Assembly (NCBI RefSeq): GCF_002024165.1
Contig: NZ_MWQN01000001.1
Coordinates: 1,736,001-1,800,000 of the forward strand
Direction of reading: 5' to 3'
Length of the DNA stretch: 64,000 bases
Origin: Embleya scabrispora
Lineage (GTDB): Bacteria > Actinomycetota > Actinomycetes > Streptomycetales > Streptomycetaceae
The translations under genes and the position numbers were made by a program. Below, in pieces: positions 8,921-17,752 of this stretch (its first letter is position 1; the number at the start of each line of letters is the position of its first letter). A model generated the notes under the pieces. The model made no database searches. It was not told the origin of the DNA and saw nothing but the letters and a program-made list of their open reading frames with translations.

Positions 8921-9241
8921 ATGTCTGTGGTGAAGATCAATGCGTTGACTGTGCCCGCCGAGATGCGGGAGACCCTGGAGCAGCGGTTTGCGTCGCGTGC
9001 CGGGATGGTGGACTCGCAGGACGGGTTCGAGTGGTTCGAGTTGTTGCGGCCGGTCGAGGGGACCGACAAGTACCTCGTGTACACCCGCTGGCGCAGCGAG
9101 GAGGACTTCCAGACGTGGATGGCCGGGACGATGCGGGCCGCGCATGGTGGTGGTGACGGTGCCGAGCGGCCCAAGCCGGCCTCGACCGACTCGGCCCTGT
9201 GGTCCTTCGAGGTGATCCAGAGCACCGGGCCGAAGGGCTGA
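8921..9241 (+). CDS. Antibiotic biosynthesis monooxygenase (ABM)-fold protein
   Basis: A 106-aa protein with the dimeric alpha/beta-barrel ABM pattern: VVKINALTVPAEMRETLEQR, the central FEWFELLRPVEG and YTRWRSEEDFQTWM. The family includes heme-degrading and polyketide-modifying oxygenases but many members have no known substrate. The ATG at 8921 comes after a purine-rich GACTGGGGGC. It stands alone between a hypothetical gene and a zinc-ribbon gene, so context adds little. Confidence 0.75.
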   Translation: MSVVKINALTVPAEMRETLEQRFASRAGMVDSQDGFEWFELLRPVEGTDKYLVYTRWRSEEDFQTWMAGTMRAAHGGGDGAERPKPASTDSALWSFEVIQSTGPKG

Positions 9242-9421
9242 CCCGCCCGGGGGTTGGTCGGAAGTCGGCCGTCCGCACCCCCAAGTGGTCTTCGTGTGTC
9301 CGCCGGTGGCTCGAAACCGGACAACGACCGGGGCGGGGCCGGCTGTTGCGGGGCCGACTCGGCCAGACCCTCGACCGGTTCGATCATCCGACGGTCCGCC
9401 ACTCGCAGGTAGCCTTGGCCC

Positions 9422-9643
9422 ATGCCACGCTACGACTACCGCTGCCGCGCCTGCGATGTGACCTTCGAGGTCAACCGCCCGATGGCCGCCGCCAACGACC
9501 CGGCCACGTGTCCGGCCGGTCACGCCGACACCACGAAGCTGCTGTCCACGGTCGCGGTGACCGGCGCCGCCTCCGCCTCCGCCCCCCGCCCCGCCGGGGG
9601 TGGCGGAGGAGGCGGCTGCTGCGGCGGCGGATGCTGCGGCTGA
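9422..9643 (+). CDS. FmdB-type zinc-ribbon protein
   Basis: A 73-aa protein starting MPRYDYRCRACDVTFEV, with CRAC and CPAGH as zinc ligands, the classic FmdB putative regulatory zinc ribbon. The tail is a glycine run ending CCGGGCCG, which could form a second metal site. The family has been linked to regulation of amidase/formamidase operons, but the role of this copy is unknown. Confidence 0.75.
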   Translation: MPRYDYRCRACDVTFEVNRPMAAANDPATCPAGHADTTKLLSTVAVTGAASASAPRPAGGGGGGGCCGGGCCG

Positions 9644-9691
9644 CCCGCTGACGACCGACGCCCGGGGCCCACGACCGGCGGGTCCCAGCGC

Positions 9692-9901
9692 TCAGCGGTC
9701 GGCGCTACACGGGAGGACGACCCACTGCGCGGGTTGACCGGTGAGGTCGGCGATCACCTCGAAGTCGCCGTCGTAGTGGAGCACGGCCAGGCGGTGCTGT
9801 TCCGCCGTGGCGCCGATCAGCGGATCCGGAAGGGAAAGAGCCCGGTGAAACCCGGCGTCGAGCGCGTGCCGTTGGACCTCCAGCGCGCGGATAGCGGATA
9901 A
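9692..9901 (-). pseudogene. VapC-like PIN-domain toxin, C-terminal remnant
   Basis: On the minus strand a frame ending at 9692 translates to a stretch containing LPDPLIGATAEQHRLAVLHYDGDFEVIA and then QWVV. This is the C-terminal half of a VapC PIN-domain RNase, including the late acidic residues (LPD, DGDFE). Upstream of about 9901 the frame has no start codon and no N-terminal PIN strand with the first catalytic aspartate, and no antitoxin gene precedes it. I read this as a decayed toxin-antitoxin locus. Confidence 0.68.
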
Positions 9902-9986
9902 AGGTCTCCTCGTTGCTGTACACGTGGTCGAATGCGTGGAGCCAGGTGCTGATCACCGAGCCCGCTCCGGCGCGTGGCTCGAAGGG

Positions 9987-10625
9987 TTACGCGGCCAGCG
10001 CCTTCGGGGTTTCCTTGTCGCATTCCCAGTGGGCCAGGGCCGAGCGGTCGAGGAGAATGATGCCGGCGCCGGCGGCGAGGGCTTCGGCCTTGGCGGAGAA
10101 GCAGCCCGCCGTGGTGGCCAGCAGAAGCGGCCCTGGGCGTTCCTCGGCGGCGTCGAGGGCGGAGACGAAGTCCTGGACCACGCCGCCCGCCACCGGGCCC
10201 GGGCCGTCCGCGCTGCGACAGCGCAGCACCGCCGGTGTCCCGTCGCCGCGCCTGGCGTGGATGTCCACCGCGTACGCGTCCTCGACCACCCGCACCGTCT
10301 CCACCTCGGCCAGGCCGTCCCGCTCGCACAGTTCGGCCACATGCTCCGCGAGCCGGGCCGGGTCCATCCGGTCCAGGCGTGCCTGCGCGTCGCGCAGCGC
10401 GCGGTCGTCGCGATACTCGATCGGCTCGTCGGCCCTGGGCCGGTATCCCGCCAGCCAGATCACCGAGGCCAGCCCCGCCGCGGCGCAGATGTACACCACC
10501 ATCATGCCGTCGGACTGGTTCACCCGAACACCTTCGAGGACGAACCAGACACCGATGGCGAGGAGTTCGAGCCCGGCGACCAGGATGGCCAGATTGAGGT
10601 AGGCCCTCACCGTCGTACGTGCCAT
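9987..10625 (-). CDS. Membrane protein with Mrr-like restriction-endonuclease domain
   Basis: A 212-aa protein. Two membrane helices lie at about residues 10-30 and 40-58 (AYLNLAILVAGLELLAIGVW and MMVVYICAAAGLASVIWLAG). A cytosolic PD-(D/E)XK Mrr-like fold follows: VDIHARRGDGTPAVLRCRS, a VVQDFVSAL helix and LLLATTAGCFSAKAEALA with IILLDRSALAHW. The fold is familiar from Mrr_cat proteins, but the usual (E/Q)xK is replaced by RCR, so nuclease activity is doubtful. The ATG at 10625 is preferred; an in-frame ATG at 10649 is possible. Confidence 0.62.
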   Translation of the reverse strand: MARTTVRAYLNLAILVAGLELLAIGVWFVLEGVRVNQSDGMMVVYICAAAGLASVIWLAGYRPRADEPIEYRDDRALRDAQARLDRMDPARLAEHVAELCERDGLAEVETVRVVEDAYAVDIHARRGDGTPAVLRCRSADGPGPVAGGVVQDFVSALDAAEERPGPLLLATTAGCFSAKAEALAAGAGIILLDRSALAHWECDKETPKALAA

Positions 10626-10889
10626 GTCCGTCGTCCCCCGGTGACGCATCGGCCGGTCGTACCCGTGTCGTTCACGTTGTCCCGAACTCGTTTCGAGCCG
10701 AACTGCCCTGATCCGAACTGCCCTGACCCGAGCGGCCCGACCGAGCTTCGGCCGCACCGTCGTTGTCCTGTCGCCATCCCGACGATCGGGAACCGTCACC
10801 CGGTTCCCGACTCCCGCCACAACCGGACGAGACCCGGACCACAACCGGACCACGACCGGACGACAACGGGACACCCTACGAAGGTGCCC

Positions 10890-11711
10890 TCACGCGCCGT
10901 CCGGCAGGTTGGTCCAGCCACGGCCGTCGGCCCTGCCGTACCACCCACTCGCGGCCGTGGTGCCGCCGTCCACCGGGATCAGATGACCCGTCACATACGA
11001 CGATGCGGCACCGGCCAGGAAGAGCACAACCTTCGCGTAGTCATCGGGTTCGCCGAATCGCGCCAACGGGACCCACGAACCGATCAACGCCGGGTCGCGA
11101 TCGCGCAATTTGGCCTCGTATGTCGTCTGCGGCGTGTTGGCCATGTCCGGGGCGATCGCGTTGACCCGAACCCCCTTGCGCGCCACGTCGACCGCGAGCG
11201 ACTTGGTGAACGCGATGATCGCGGCGTTGTACGCGGAGTAGACCGGACACCCCGGGATGCCGCGCAGCGCCTCGACCGTCGACACGTTGACGATGCTCCC
11301 CCTGCCCCGCTCGATCATCGACGGCAGCACCGCGTGCGTGACCCGCAGCACGTGTTCGAAGTTGATCGCGTGCAGCGCCCGCCACTCCTCCTCCGTGCTG
11401 CGCAGGAACGTGGTCGAGGGCCGGTAGTCGCCCACGTTGTTCACCAGGACGTCGGCGCCGCCCGCCGCGAGCGCCGCGTCGCGCAGCCGCTCCACCGTCG
11501 CCGGCTCCCGGATGTCGCCGAGGACCACCTCCACCCGCCCGCCGGCCGCCTCGATGTCCGTGCGCGCCTGCTCGGCCCAGTCCGCGTCGATGTCGTTCAG
11601 CACCACCAGCGCGCCCGCGCGGGCCAGCAGCCGGGAGACCCCGCCGCCGATGCCCGCGCCGCCTCCGGTGACGATCGCGACCTGGCCGGCGAGGGGTTCG
11701 GGGTCGAGCAT
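10890..11711 (-). CDS. Short-chain dehydrogenase/reductase
   Basis: A 273-aa SDR. TGGGAGIGGG (cofactor loop), GDI, NNVG and VNVSTVEAL are all present, and the C-terminal SYVTGHLIPVDGG is standard. At the catalytic site the sequence reads VYSAYNAAI where classical SDRs have YxxxK: the position of the lysine is asparagine. The protein may therefore be impaired or use a variant mechanism. The ATG at 11711 follows AGGAGG. It is monocistronic by context; the substrate is unknown. Confidence 0.82.
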   Translation of the reverse strand: MLDPEPLAGQVAIVTGGGAGIGGGVSRLLARAGALVVLNDIDADWAEQARTDIEAAGGRVEVVLGDIREPATVERLRDAALAAGGADVLVNNVGDYRPSTTFLRSTEEEWRALHAINFEHVLRVTHAVLPSMIERGRGSIVNVSTVEALRGIPGCPVYSAYNAAIIAFTKSLAVDVARKGVRVNAIAPDMANTPQTTYEAKLRDRDPALIGSWVPLARFGEPDDYAKVVLFLAGAASSYVTGHLIPVDGGTTAASGWYGRADGRGWTNLPDGA

Positions 11712-11934
11712 GGGTGGTGCCTCCTCGGCGGATATGACGATGCGTCAGATCTGCGCATGCTCCCCCAGGTCGGCCACGAGGTCAACGCCGAATCCGGCCC
11801 AAACGATCTTCGCCGCATCCCCGGCCCCGGCCGCGCCGATCGGGCCCGGGGTTCGCGAGCAGGCAGGATGGGGCAACGAACGAAACCGGTGCGTCCGACC
11901 CCGTCGGCACGCGACGACGGAACGAAGGGATCAC

Positions 11935-12240
11935 ATGGACATCAAGGTCGAGGACGTCCCCGCGCGGCACCGCTTCGAGGCCCGGGTCGACGGCACCGTG
12001 GCGGGCTTCGCCGAGTACATGACCACCGACACCCTGATCGTGTTCACCCACACCGAGGTGGACCCGGGTTTCGAGGGCAAGGGAGTGGGCGGCGCCCTCG
12101 TCCGCGGCGCCCTCGACCTGGTCCGCGCCGGCGAGCACAAGGTGCTGCCGCTGTGCCCGTTCGTCAAGGCGTGGATCGGCAAGCACCCGGACTACTTCGA
12201 CCTCGTCTACGACGCCCCGCCGAGCAAGGTCACCGACTGA
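11935..12240 (+). CDS. GNAT-type N-acetyltransferase (YjdJ-like)
   Basis: A 101-aa mini-GNAT. The acetyl-CoA loop is FEGKGVGGALVRGALDLVR, followed by LPLCPFVKAWIGKHPDY, the signature of the short YjdJ/COG2388 group. A role in acetylating small molecules or peptides is inferred from the family only. The ATG at 11935 follows GAAGGGATCAC. It overlaps no neighbour. Confidence 0.82.
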   Translation: MDIKVEDVPARHRFEARVDGTVAGFAEYMTTDTLIVFTHTEVDPGFEGKGVGGALVRGALDLVRAGEHKVLPLCPFVKAWIGKHPDYFDLVYDAPPSKVTD

Positions 12241-12365
12241 CGCCCCGGCCCGACGGCGGCTCCCGGTCCCGTATCCACCCGAACCGCCCGCGCCGCCGCA
12301 CGATCCGGCACGATCCCCCTCCCTCGGTTGGGCGTACATAGAGCCGCGCCGTAGGCTCGACTCCC

Positions 12366-13178
12366 GTGAACAGCCTGCGCATGATCGACACCTGGCCCGT
12401 CGGGAAGGCCGCCGCGGCCGTGGTCACCCGCGATGGGGTGGTCAAGGGCGAGCACGGTCCGATGGACGAGCCGTTCCGGCTCGCCTCGGTGACCAAGTTG
12501 CTCACCGCGTACGCCGCGCTCGCCGCGATCGAGGAGGGGGCGATCGAGCCGGACGACGCGGCCGGGCCGCCCGGATCCACGATCCGCCACCTCCAGGCGC
12601 ACACGTCGGGCCTGGCCTTCGACGAGGACCGGGTGCTCGCCGGTCCCGGCCGCAAGCGCATCTACTCGAACACCGGCTTCAACCTGCTCGGCGCCACCAT
12701 CGAGAAGGCCTGCGACATCCCCTTCGGGGAGTACGTGCGCCAGGCGGTGTTCGCCCCCCTGGGCATGACCGAGACCACGATCGGCGACTCCCCCGCCGCC
12801 GGCGGCGTGTCCACCGTGCGCGACCTGACCCGGTTCGCCGCCGAACTGCTCGCCCCGCGCCTGCTCGCGCCGGAGACCGTACGCGCGGCCACCACCGTGG
12901 CCTTCCCCGGCCTGGACGGCGTACTGCCGGGCTACGGCACCCGGCGGCCCAACGACTGGGGCCTCGGCTTCGAGATCCGCGGCACCAAGTCGCCGCACTG
13001 GACCGGAACCACCAACTCGCCCGCCACATACGGCCACTTCGGCGCGTGCGGCACCTTCCTGTGGGTGGACCCGGAGCTGGACGCGGCCTGCGTCTGCCTC
13101 ACCGACCGCGAATTCGGCCCCTGGGCCGCCGAGGTCTGGCCGATCCTGAACGACGCGGTGGTCGCCGAACTGCGCTGA
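12366..13178 (+). CDS. Serine hydrolase of the beta-lactamase class C family
   Basis: A 270-aa penicillin-binding-protein-fold hydrolase. It has the SxxK nucleophile motif in LASVTKLL near residue 42 and the YSN motif in IYSNTGFN. A late HFG in TYGHFGACG corresponds to the KTG/HxG box. It lacks a signal peptide, so it is probably a cytosolic esterase or amidase and not a resistance beta-lactamase. It starts with GTG at 12366; an ATG at 12381 is in frame. Confidence 0.82.
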   Translation: MNSLRMIDTWPVGKAAAAVVTRDGVVKGEHGPMDEPFRLASVTKLLTAYAALAAIEEGAIEPDDAAGPPGSTIRHLQAHTSGLAFDEDRVLAGPGRKRIYSNTGFNLLGATIEKACDIPFGEYVRQAVFAPLGMTETTIGDSPAAGGVSTVRDLTRFAAELLAPRLLAPETVRAATTVAFPGLDGVLPGYGTRRPNDWGLGFEIRGTKSPHWTGTTNSPATYGHFGACGTFLWVDPELDAACVCLTDREFGPWAAEVWPILNDAVVAELR

Positions 13179-13247
13179 GCGCAAGCGCACCCCTTCGCCC
13201 GGCTCGTCCTGCGCCGCCCGGGCCGGCGCGGCGCATACCGTCGACTC

Positions 13248-14135
13248 GTGGTGTTCTCCGTGCTCGCGGCGCTCGCCGCCGCCCTCTGCTACGGCGTCGG
13301 AACCGTACTGCAGGCCCTGGGCGCGCGGCGGACCGCCGGCGCGTCCGGACTCGATCCCCGGGTGTTGACCCGGGCCCTGCGCCAGTGGCCGTTCGTGCTC
13401 GGCACCGGGCTCGATCTGGCCGGGTACGCCTGCCAGTTCGTCGCGCTGCGCGAGTTGCCGGTCTTCGCCGTCGAGGCCGCCCAGTCGGCCAACCTCGCGG
13501 TCACCGCGGTGTTGGCCGTACCGGTCCTGGGCGCCCGACTGCGCGGCCCGGAGTGGGGCGCGGTCGCCGCCGTCTGCGCGGGCCTGGCGCTGCTCGGCGT
13601 CTCCGCGGGGCACGAGGGCCCGGCCCGGACCCACACCGCCTTCCACTGGTCGCTGCTCGCCTGCGTCGCGCTGCTCGGCGCCGCCGGATGGGCCGCCGCC
13701 CGGCTCGCCGAACCGTGGCGCTCGCGCCTGCTCGGCCTGCTCTCCGGACTCGGCTTCGGCCTCATCGCGTTGGCCACCCGGGTGCTGACCGACCTGTCCT
13801 TCCCGGGTCTGTTGCGCTCCCCGACCGTCTACGCGCTGGGAATCGGCGCCGCGCTGACCTTCCTGCTGTACACGATCGCGTTGCAGGGCGGCGCGGTCAC
13901 CTCGGTCGCCGCCGCGCTCGTGGTCGGGGAGACCGTACTCCCGGCGGGCGTCGGCATCGTCTTCCTCGGCGACCACAGCCGCCCGGGCCTCTACGGCCCG
14001 CTCGCGCTGACCGGTTTCGTGTTCGCCGTCGCGGGCGCGATCACGCTGTCCCGCTTCGCCGAGGGCGAACCCGACTCGGCGGGGAGGCCTGCGGGCGACG
14101 AGGTGCCGCCCGACACCACCGACCGGCCCGGATAA
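13248..14135 (+). CDS. DMT/EamA-like multi-pass transporter
   Basis: A 295-aa protein with about nine or ten membrane helices, beginning VFSVLAALAAALCYGVGTVLQALGA, the usual first helix of small drug/metabolite (DMT) exporters. Charged residues cluster between helices and the hydrophilic tail is proline- and aspartate-rich. The substrate is unknown. It starts with GTG at 13248, 70 nt after the serine hydrolase, possibly in the same transcript. Confidence 0.78.
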   Translation: MVFSVLAALAAALCYGVGTVLQALGARRTAGASGLDPRVLTRALRQWPFVLGTGLDLAGYACQFVALRELPVFAVEAAQSANLAVTAVLAVPVLGARLRGPEWGAVAAVCAGLALLGVSAGHEGPARTHTAFHWSLLACVALLGAAGWAAARLAEPWRSRLLGLLSGLGFGLIALATRVLTDLSFPGLLRSPTVYALGIGAALTFLLYTIALQGGAVTSVAAALVVGETVLPAGVGIVFLGDHSRPGLYGPLALTGFVFAVAGAITLSRFAEGEPDSAGRPAGDEVPPDTTDRPG

Positions 14136-14228
14136 CGCGTTCGGCCCCCGTCGCCGTCGCGACGGGAGCCGACTTCCCGAGACCACCTGATCCGAACGTC
14201 ACCCACCGGGACGCCCCGACCGGTCCGC

Positions 14229-14489
14229 TCACTCCTCCGGTTCGATGATCTGGTAGTCCAGTTCACCGATCGAGTGCGCCAGTTCGGCGGGGGTGTACAC
14301 CGCGCCGTCGTAGACGAACGCGGGCTCGATCGCGGTCTCGGTCAGCCCCTCGGCGCTGGTGTCTTGCACGACGATGGCCCAGCCGATGACGGGGCACAGG
14401 ACGGGCTCTTCACCGGACCTGGTCACCTCGACGTCCCACCCGGGTTCGGCCGGGGCGAGATTGACGACGCTGCGGCGGGTGTAGCGCAT
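14229..14489 (-). CDS. Conserved hypothetical protein
   Basis: An 86-aa soluble acidic protein starting MRYTRRSVVNLAPAEPGW and ending in IIEPEE. The ATG at 14489 follows GAGGAG; an upstream ATG at 14510 has no clear site. I recognise the general look of a small conserved streptomycete protein but no functional motif. Confidence 0.55.
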   Translation of the reverse strand: MRYTRRSVVNLAPAEPGWDVEVTRSGEEPVLCPVIGWAIVVQDTSAEGLTETAIEPAFVYDGAVYTPAELAHSIGELDYQIIEPEE

Positions 14490-14789
14490 GGCGGGACTCC
14501 TCGGCTGCACGTGAACCGGCGGTCTGCGCCGGTTCGAACAAGCCTATGGTGCCGGTGTGACTGCTGGGGTCACGGGGCGTGGGCAGCGCGAAGACCCGCA
14601 GTCGTACGGCCCGCCGACCCGGGCGTGTGCGGCCGGTCGACCGGGGTAGGTACCGGCGGAACACGCCCGGTGGATGCCGCGCGCCCGCGAGTTGCCGGGT
14701 CCTCGGGACGAGCCCAGGAATGCCCGCGACCCCGCGCCTGTTGACAGGCACGTACACGCAGCACGGGGCACGAACGTTTGGGAGGACGC

Positions 14790-15146
14790 ATGGCCACGGT
14801 CGCACTGACCAAGGAGAACTTCGAAGAGGTCGTATCCGGCGACGGCCTGACCGTGCTGGACTTCTGGGCGGCCTGGTGCGGACCCTGCCGGTCGTTCGCG
14901 CCGACGTTCGAGAAGGTCTCGGAGGCCACGCCCGACGTCGTCTTCGCGAAGGTGGACACCGAGGCGGAGACCGATCTCGCGCAGGCGTTCTCGATCCAGT
15001 CCATCCCGACCGTGATGCTCGTCCGCGACGGTGTCGTGGTCTTCTCGCAGCCGGGCGCCCTGCCCGAGGCCGCGCTGGTCGATCTGATCAAGCAGGCGCA
15101 GGGGTTGGACATGGACGAGGTCAAGCGCAAGATCGCCGCGGGCTGA
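14790..15146 (+). CDS. trxA: Thioredoxin
   Basis: A 118-aa thioredoxin with the redox site WAAWCGPCRS near residue 30 and the cis-proline in IQSIPTVML. It has an extra C-terminal helix of about 15 residues beyond the basic fold. The ATG at 14790 is preceded by GGAGG at 4 nt. It is a cytosolic disulfide reductant; no thioredoxin reductase is adjacent. A bidirectional terminator follows. Confidence 0.9.
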   Translation: MATVALTKENFEEVVSGDGLTVLDFWAAWCGPCRSFAPTFEKVSEATPDVVFAKVDTEAETDLAQAFSIQSIPTVMLVRDGVVVFSQPGALPEAALVDLIKQAQGLDMDEVKRKIAAG

Positions 15147-15353
15147 CCGACCACGACATCGGGCCCTTCCTCCCGAACCACGCCGTTTGCACCTTCGGCA
15201 CGGCAGAGGTCTACTGGAGGGAACGAGAGGGGCCCGCACGGAGAGACGCGGAGAAGCGGTCGATGTAGGGCCGCGCACCGCGCAATCAGGATCCACGAGA
15301 AGTGGATGGGCCTCTCTCGGTTCGGTGGCCACGGTCACCTGGAGCAGGCGACA

Positions 15354-15388
15354 CGGAAGCCCGTCGGATCACATCCGACGGGCTTCCG
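15354..15388. terminator. Bidirectional terminator between thioredoxin and PrsW-like genes
   Basis: A 16-bp perfect stem (core GGAAGCCCGTCGGAT with its complement) closes on the 3-nt loop CAC at 15370-15372. It is placed between two convergent genes. The 15147-15353 stretch before it shows no gene. Confidence 0.8.
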
Positions 15389-15393
15389 GGCGT

Positions 15394-16566
15394 TCACGCC
15401 CCACCCGGGGTGGCCGACCCACCCGGCGATTCCGTCGGCCGGCCGCGCCCCGCCGCCGGTCGCGCCCGCAGGTGCGCCCGCAGCGTGGCGATCTCCTCCC
15501 GCAGCCGCTCGGAACGGGCCGGCTCGCTCGGGTCCGCGCGCGGGATCCGCCCCGCCACCAGCGCCAACTGGGCCTCCTCGATCTCGCCGATCAGCACCCG
15601 GACCGGCCGCGGCCGACCGTTGCGCACCTGCCGACGGCCGGCCCGCCGCGGCAACAACTCGGCCTCCTCGGGCCGGATCGCCCCGGTCCCGGCCTCCTCG
15701 GCGGCCACCTCGCGAAACCTGGCCAGATAGTGCCGCCGCGCCGACCGGTACACCAGCATCGCGACCACGAAGTCGACCCCGACCCGGGCGAGCATCCCCC
15801 GCCACCCCGGCGGCAGCGGCGCGTTGAAGAACCAGTGCATCCCCATCGCGAGCAACCAGCAGCCGAGCGCGACCGACACCCGCCGGGCGAGCGGCCGACC
15901 GTCGCGCGCGACGAGGTAGCCGACACCGGTACCCGCGACCGCGCTCATCGCCCAGTGCGATCCCCACCCGGTGATCCCCACCCGCGCCGCGAAGGACGCG
16001 TCCACCGAGGCGCCCGGGTCGGTCGCGCCGTCGAGCAGGATGGTGTTCAGCGCGTACAGGAGGTTCTCCATCACCTGGAAGCCGAGGCCGACCAGCGCCC
16101 CGAACACCCAGCCGTCGATCGGCGCGCGGATCATCGCGGACCCGATCAGCGCGAGGATCAGCAGGCCGCAGAGCTTGAGCGTCTCCTCGTTGACCGGCGC
16201 GGTCACCGCCGCTCCCCACCTGTCCGCGAAGTCGACGCCCCGGGTCTTCGCCCAGATGCCGCCGAGCCCGGTATTGGCCAGGATCGCGCACCCGGTCGCG
16301 GCGGTCATCCCCCACGCGACGCAGGCGATCGAGCCGGCGTGCGGGGGCGCGACGACCGGTCGGATCCGGCGCGGCAGCAGGTAGCCGACGCCGAGGGTGA
16401 GCAGGAGCAGAAAGCCCGCGAGGGCCGTCGCGGCCGGGAAGACCCGTACCGTGTCCCGGTATTCGTGCACGATGACGCCGAGTCCGAACAGGCACCCCAG
16501 GAGTGCCACCCCCGCGGCGACCGGAGCCGAGGGCTCGCCGGCCGGCCGGACTCCGCCATCCCTCAC
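15394..16566 (-). CDS. PrsW-family intramembrane metalloprotease
   Basis: A 390-aa protein with about eight membrane helices. It has the PrsW signatures APVNEETLK (EExxK type), FQVMENLLY (ExxxN), GSHWAMSAVAG and MGMHWFFN, which supply the glutamates and histidines of the membrane zinc site. A charged cytosolic tail of about 110 residues follows. PrsW in Bacillus cleaves an anti-sigma factor; the target here is unknown. The GTG at 16566 overlaps the stop of the upstream gene by 4 nt, so the two are translationally coupled. Confidence 0.82.
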   Translation of the reverse strand: MRDGGVRPAGEPSAPVAAGVALLGCLFGLGVIVHEYRDTVRVFPAATALAGFLLLLTLGVGYLLPRRIRPVVAPPHAGSIACVAWGMTAATGCAILANTGLGGIWAKTRGVDFADRWGAAVTAPVNEETLKLCGLLILALIGSAMIRAPIDGWVFGALVGLGFQVMENLLYALNTILLDGATDPGASVDASFAARVGITGWGSHWAMSAVAGTGVGYLVARDGRPLARRVSVALGCWLLAMGMHWFFNAPLPPGWRGMLARVGVDFVVAMLVYRSARRHYLARFREVAAEEAGTGAIRPEEAELLPRRAGRRQVRNGRPRPVRVLIGEIEEAQLALVAGRIPRADPSEPARSERLREEIATLRAHLRARPAAGRGRPTESPGGSATPGGA

Positions 16567-17153
16567 GCGGCCTCCTCGGTGAACGTCAAGGAGCGCAGTA
16601 CATCCGCCACCTGAGCCCACTGCGGATCGGCGCTCGCCTGCGGCGCGAGCGCGATCAGCCGGATGGCGAAGGCGTCCTCGGGGCCGGGATAGATCACCGC
16701 CTGCCCGGTGTCGCCGTCGCGGGCCAGGGTGCCGACCATGCCCCGGGCCCCGGCGTGGGCGACCAGCGGTCCCGGGTCACCGAGTCGGGCATGCCGGTCG
16801 CCGACCCGGAGCGTGTCGCGCAACCCGGTCCACAGCGCGTCGGCGTCCTCGGTCCGGGGCAGCGAGATGTACGCGACCGACAGGTCCACGTCACCGTGCC
16901 GCAGCACGAACAGCCGCGAGGGTGTGGTGGCGGCCCGGTCGAGGATCCAGCCGGCGCCGACCCGGAACCACGCGCGGTGGTCGTCGTCCGGTCCGACCCG
17001 GAACACCGTGCCCGCCCGGACCCGCCGGTCGCCCGAGATCCACGAGTCGACCAGCGGCCACCCGCCGGTGAGCAGCACCAACACGGCGGCGACCGCGAGC
17101 GGACCCCACCAGCGAGCCCGCCGCGGCCCGGGGAGGATGCGGGCGTCGGTCAT
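16563..17153 (-). CDS. Membrane-anchored hypothetical protein coupled to PrsW
   Basis: A 196-aa protein with one N-terminal helix (about residues 17-36) and an extracytoplasmic domain of mixed strands. No motif is recognised. Its stop overlaps the PrsW start (GTGA), so it is likely a partner, substrate or regulator of the protease; this is inferred from coupling only. Confidence 0.65.
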   Translation of the reverse strand: MTDARILPGPRRARWWGPLAVAAVLVLLTGGWPLVDSWISGDRRVRAGTVFRVGPDDDHRAWFRVGAGWILDRAATTPSRLFVLRHGDVDLSVAYISLPRTEDADALWTGLRDTLRVGDRHARLGDPGPLVAHAGARGMVGTLARDGDTGQAVIYPGPEDAFAIRLIALAPQASADPQWAQVADVLRSLTFTEEAA

Positions 17154-17178
17154 GTCTCCAACGTCCGCCGAACGGCAC

Positions 17179-17215
17179 GATTCCGCCCGACGAACATCGG
17201 CCGTCGGGCGGAATC
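17179..17215. terminator. Hairpin downstream of TerB gene
   Basis: A 14-bp perfect stem, GATTCCGCCCGACG (17179-17192) with its complement at 17202-17215, has a 9-nt loop. It follows the leftward TerB gene. Confidence 0.72.
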
Positions 17216-17247
17216 GATCCCTCGAAAGGGTTGGCCGAAGCGTCGGG

Positions 17248-17703
17248 TCAGAGACCGAACTCGACGGGGGCCAGGTCGAGGGCGAAGCACGCGTCGCGCA
17301 CGACCGCCTGCTCGGTCTTGTCGAAGTGGCCGTCGGCGCCGCCGATCACGATGCCGATCTGGATCACCGCGCGCGCCTCGGTCGGCTTCTTCTTCACCTT
17401 GGCGATGTCCTGGAGCACGGACACCTTGCCCAACTCGAAGTCGGCGGTGAGCTTGGCCAGATAGGCCTCGAAGCGCTGTTCCAGGTCGCTCGCGGCGAAG
17501 TTGCGCAGCACGTCGTTGCTCGTGATCAGCGCGCTCACCCGCTGCCGCTCGGCCGGGTCGATGGAGCCGTCGGCCGCGGCGACCAGGGCGCACATCGCCA
17601 TGCTCGCGTCCCGGAATCCGCCGCTCTTCAGCTCGTTCTTCTTCGCTTCCAGCTGCCCCTGCATCGTTTGGGCGGACTGCTTGAACTTGTCCCACAGAGC
17701 CAT
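17248..17703 (-). CDS. TerB-family tellurite-resistance-like protein
   Basis: A 151-aa helical protein with the two metal-binding acidic motifs of TerB: ALVAAADGSIDPAER and GGADGHFDKTE. The start MALWDKFKQSAQTMQGQ is typical of streptomycete TerB proteins. TerB binds divalent metal and is linked to stress-response ter clusters. Here it stands without other ter genes, so its role is uncertain. The upstream ATG at 17751 is rejected for lack of homology. Confidence 0.85.
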   Translation of the reverse strand: MALWDKFKQSAQTMQGQLEAKKNELKSGGFRDASMAMCALVAAADGSIDPAERQRVSALITSNDVLRNFAASDLEQRFEAYLAKLTADFELGKVSVLQDIAKVKKKPTEARAVIQIGIVIGGADGHFDKTEQAVVRDACFALDLAPVEFGL

Positions 17704-17752
17704 GGGGATCCCCCTGCCTCGCGTACATACGCGTAGATTTCGAGCCCTCAAT

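Noticed and set aside
12366-13178. Antibiotic-resistance beta-lactamase
   Set aside because: It has SxxK and YSN but no signal peptide, so a cytosolic esterase or amidase is likelier.
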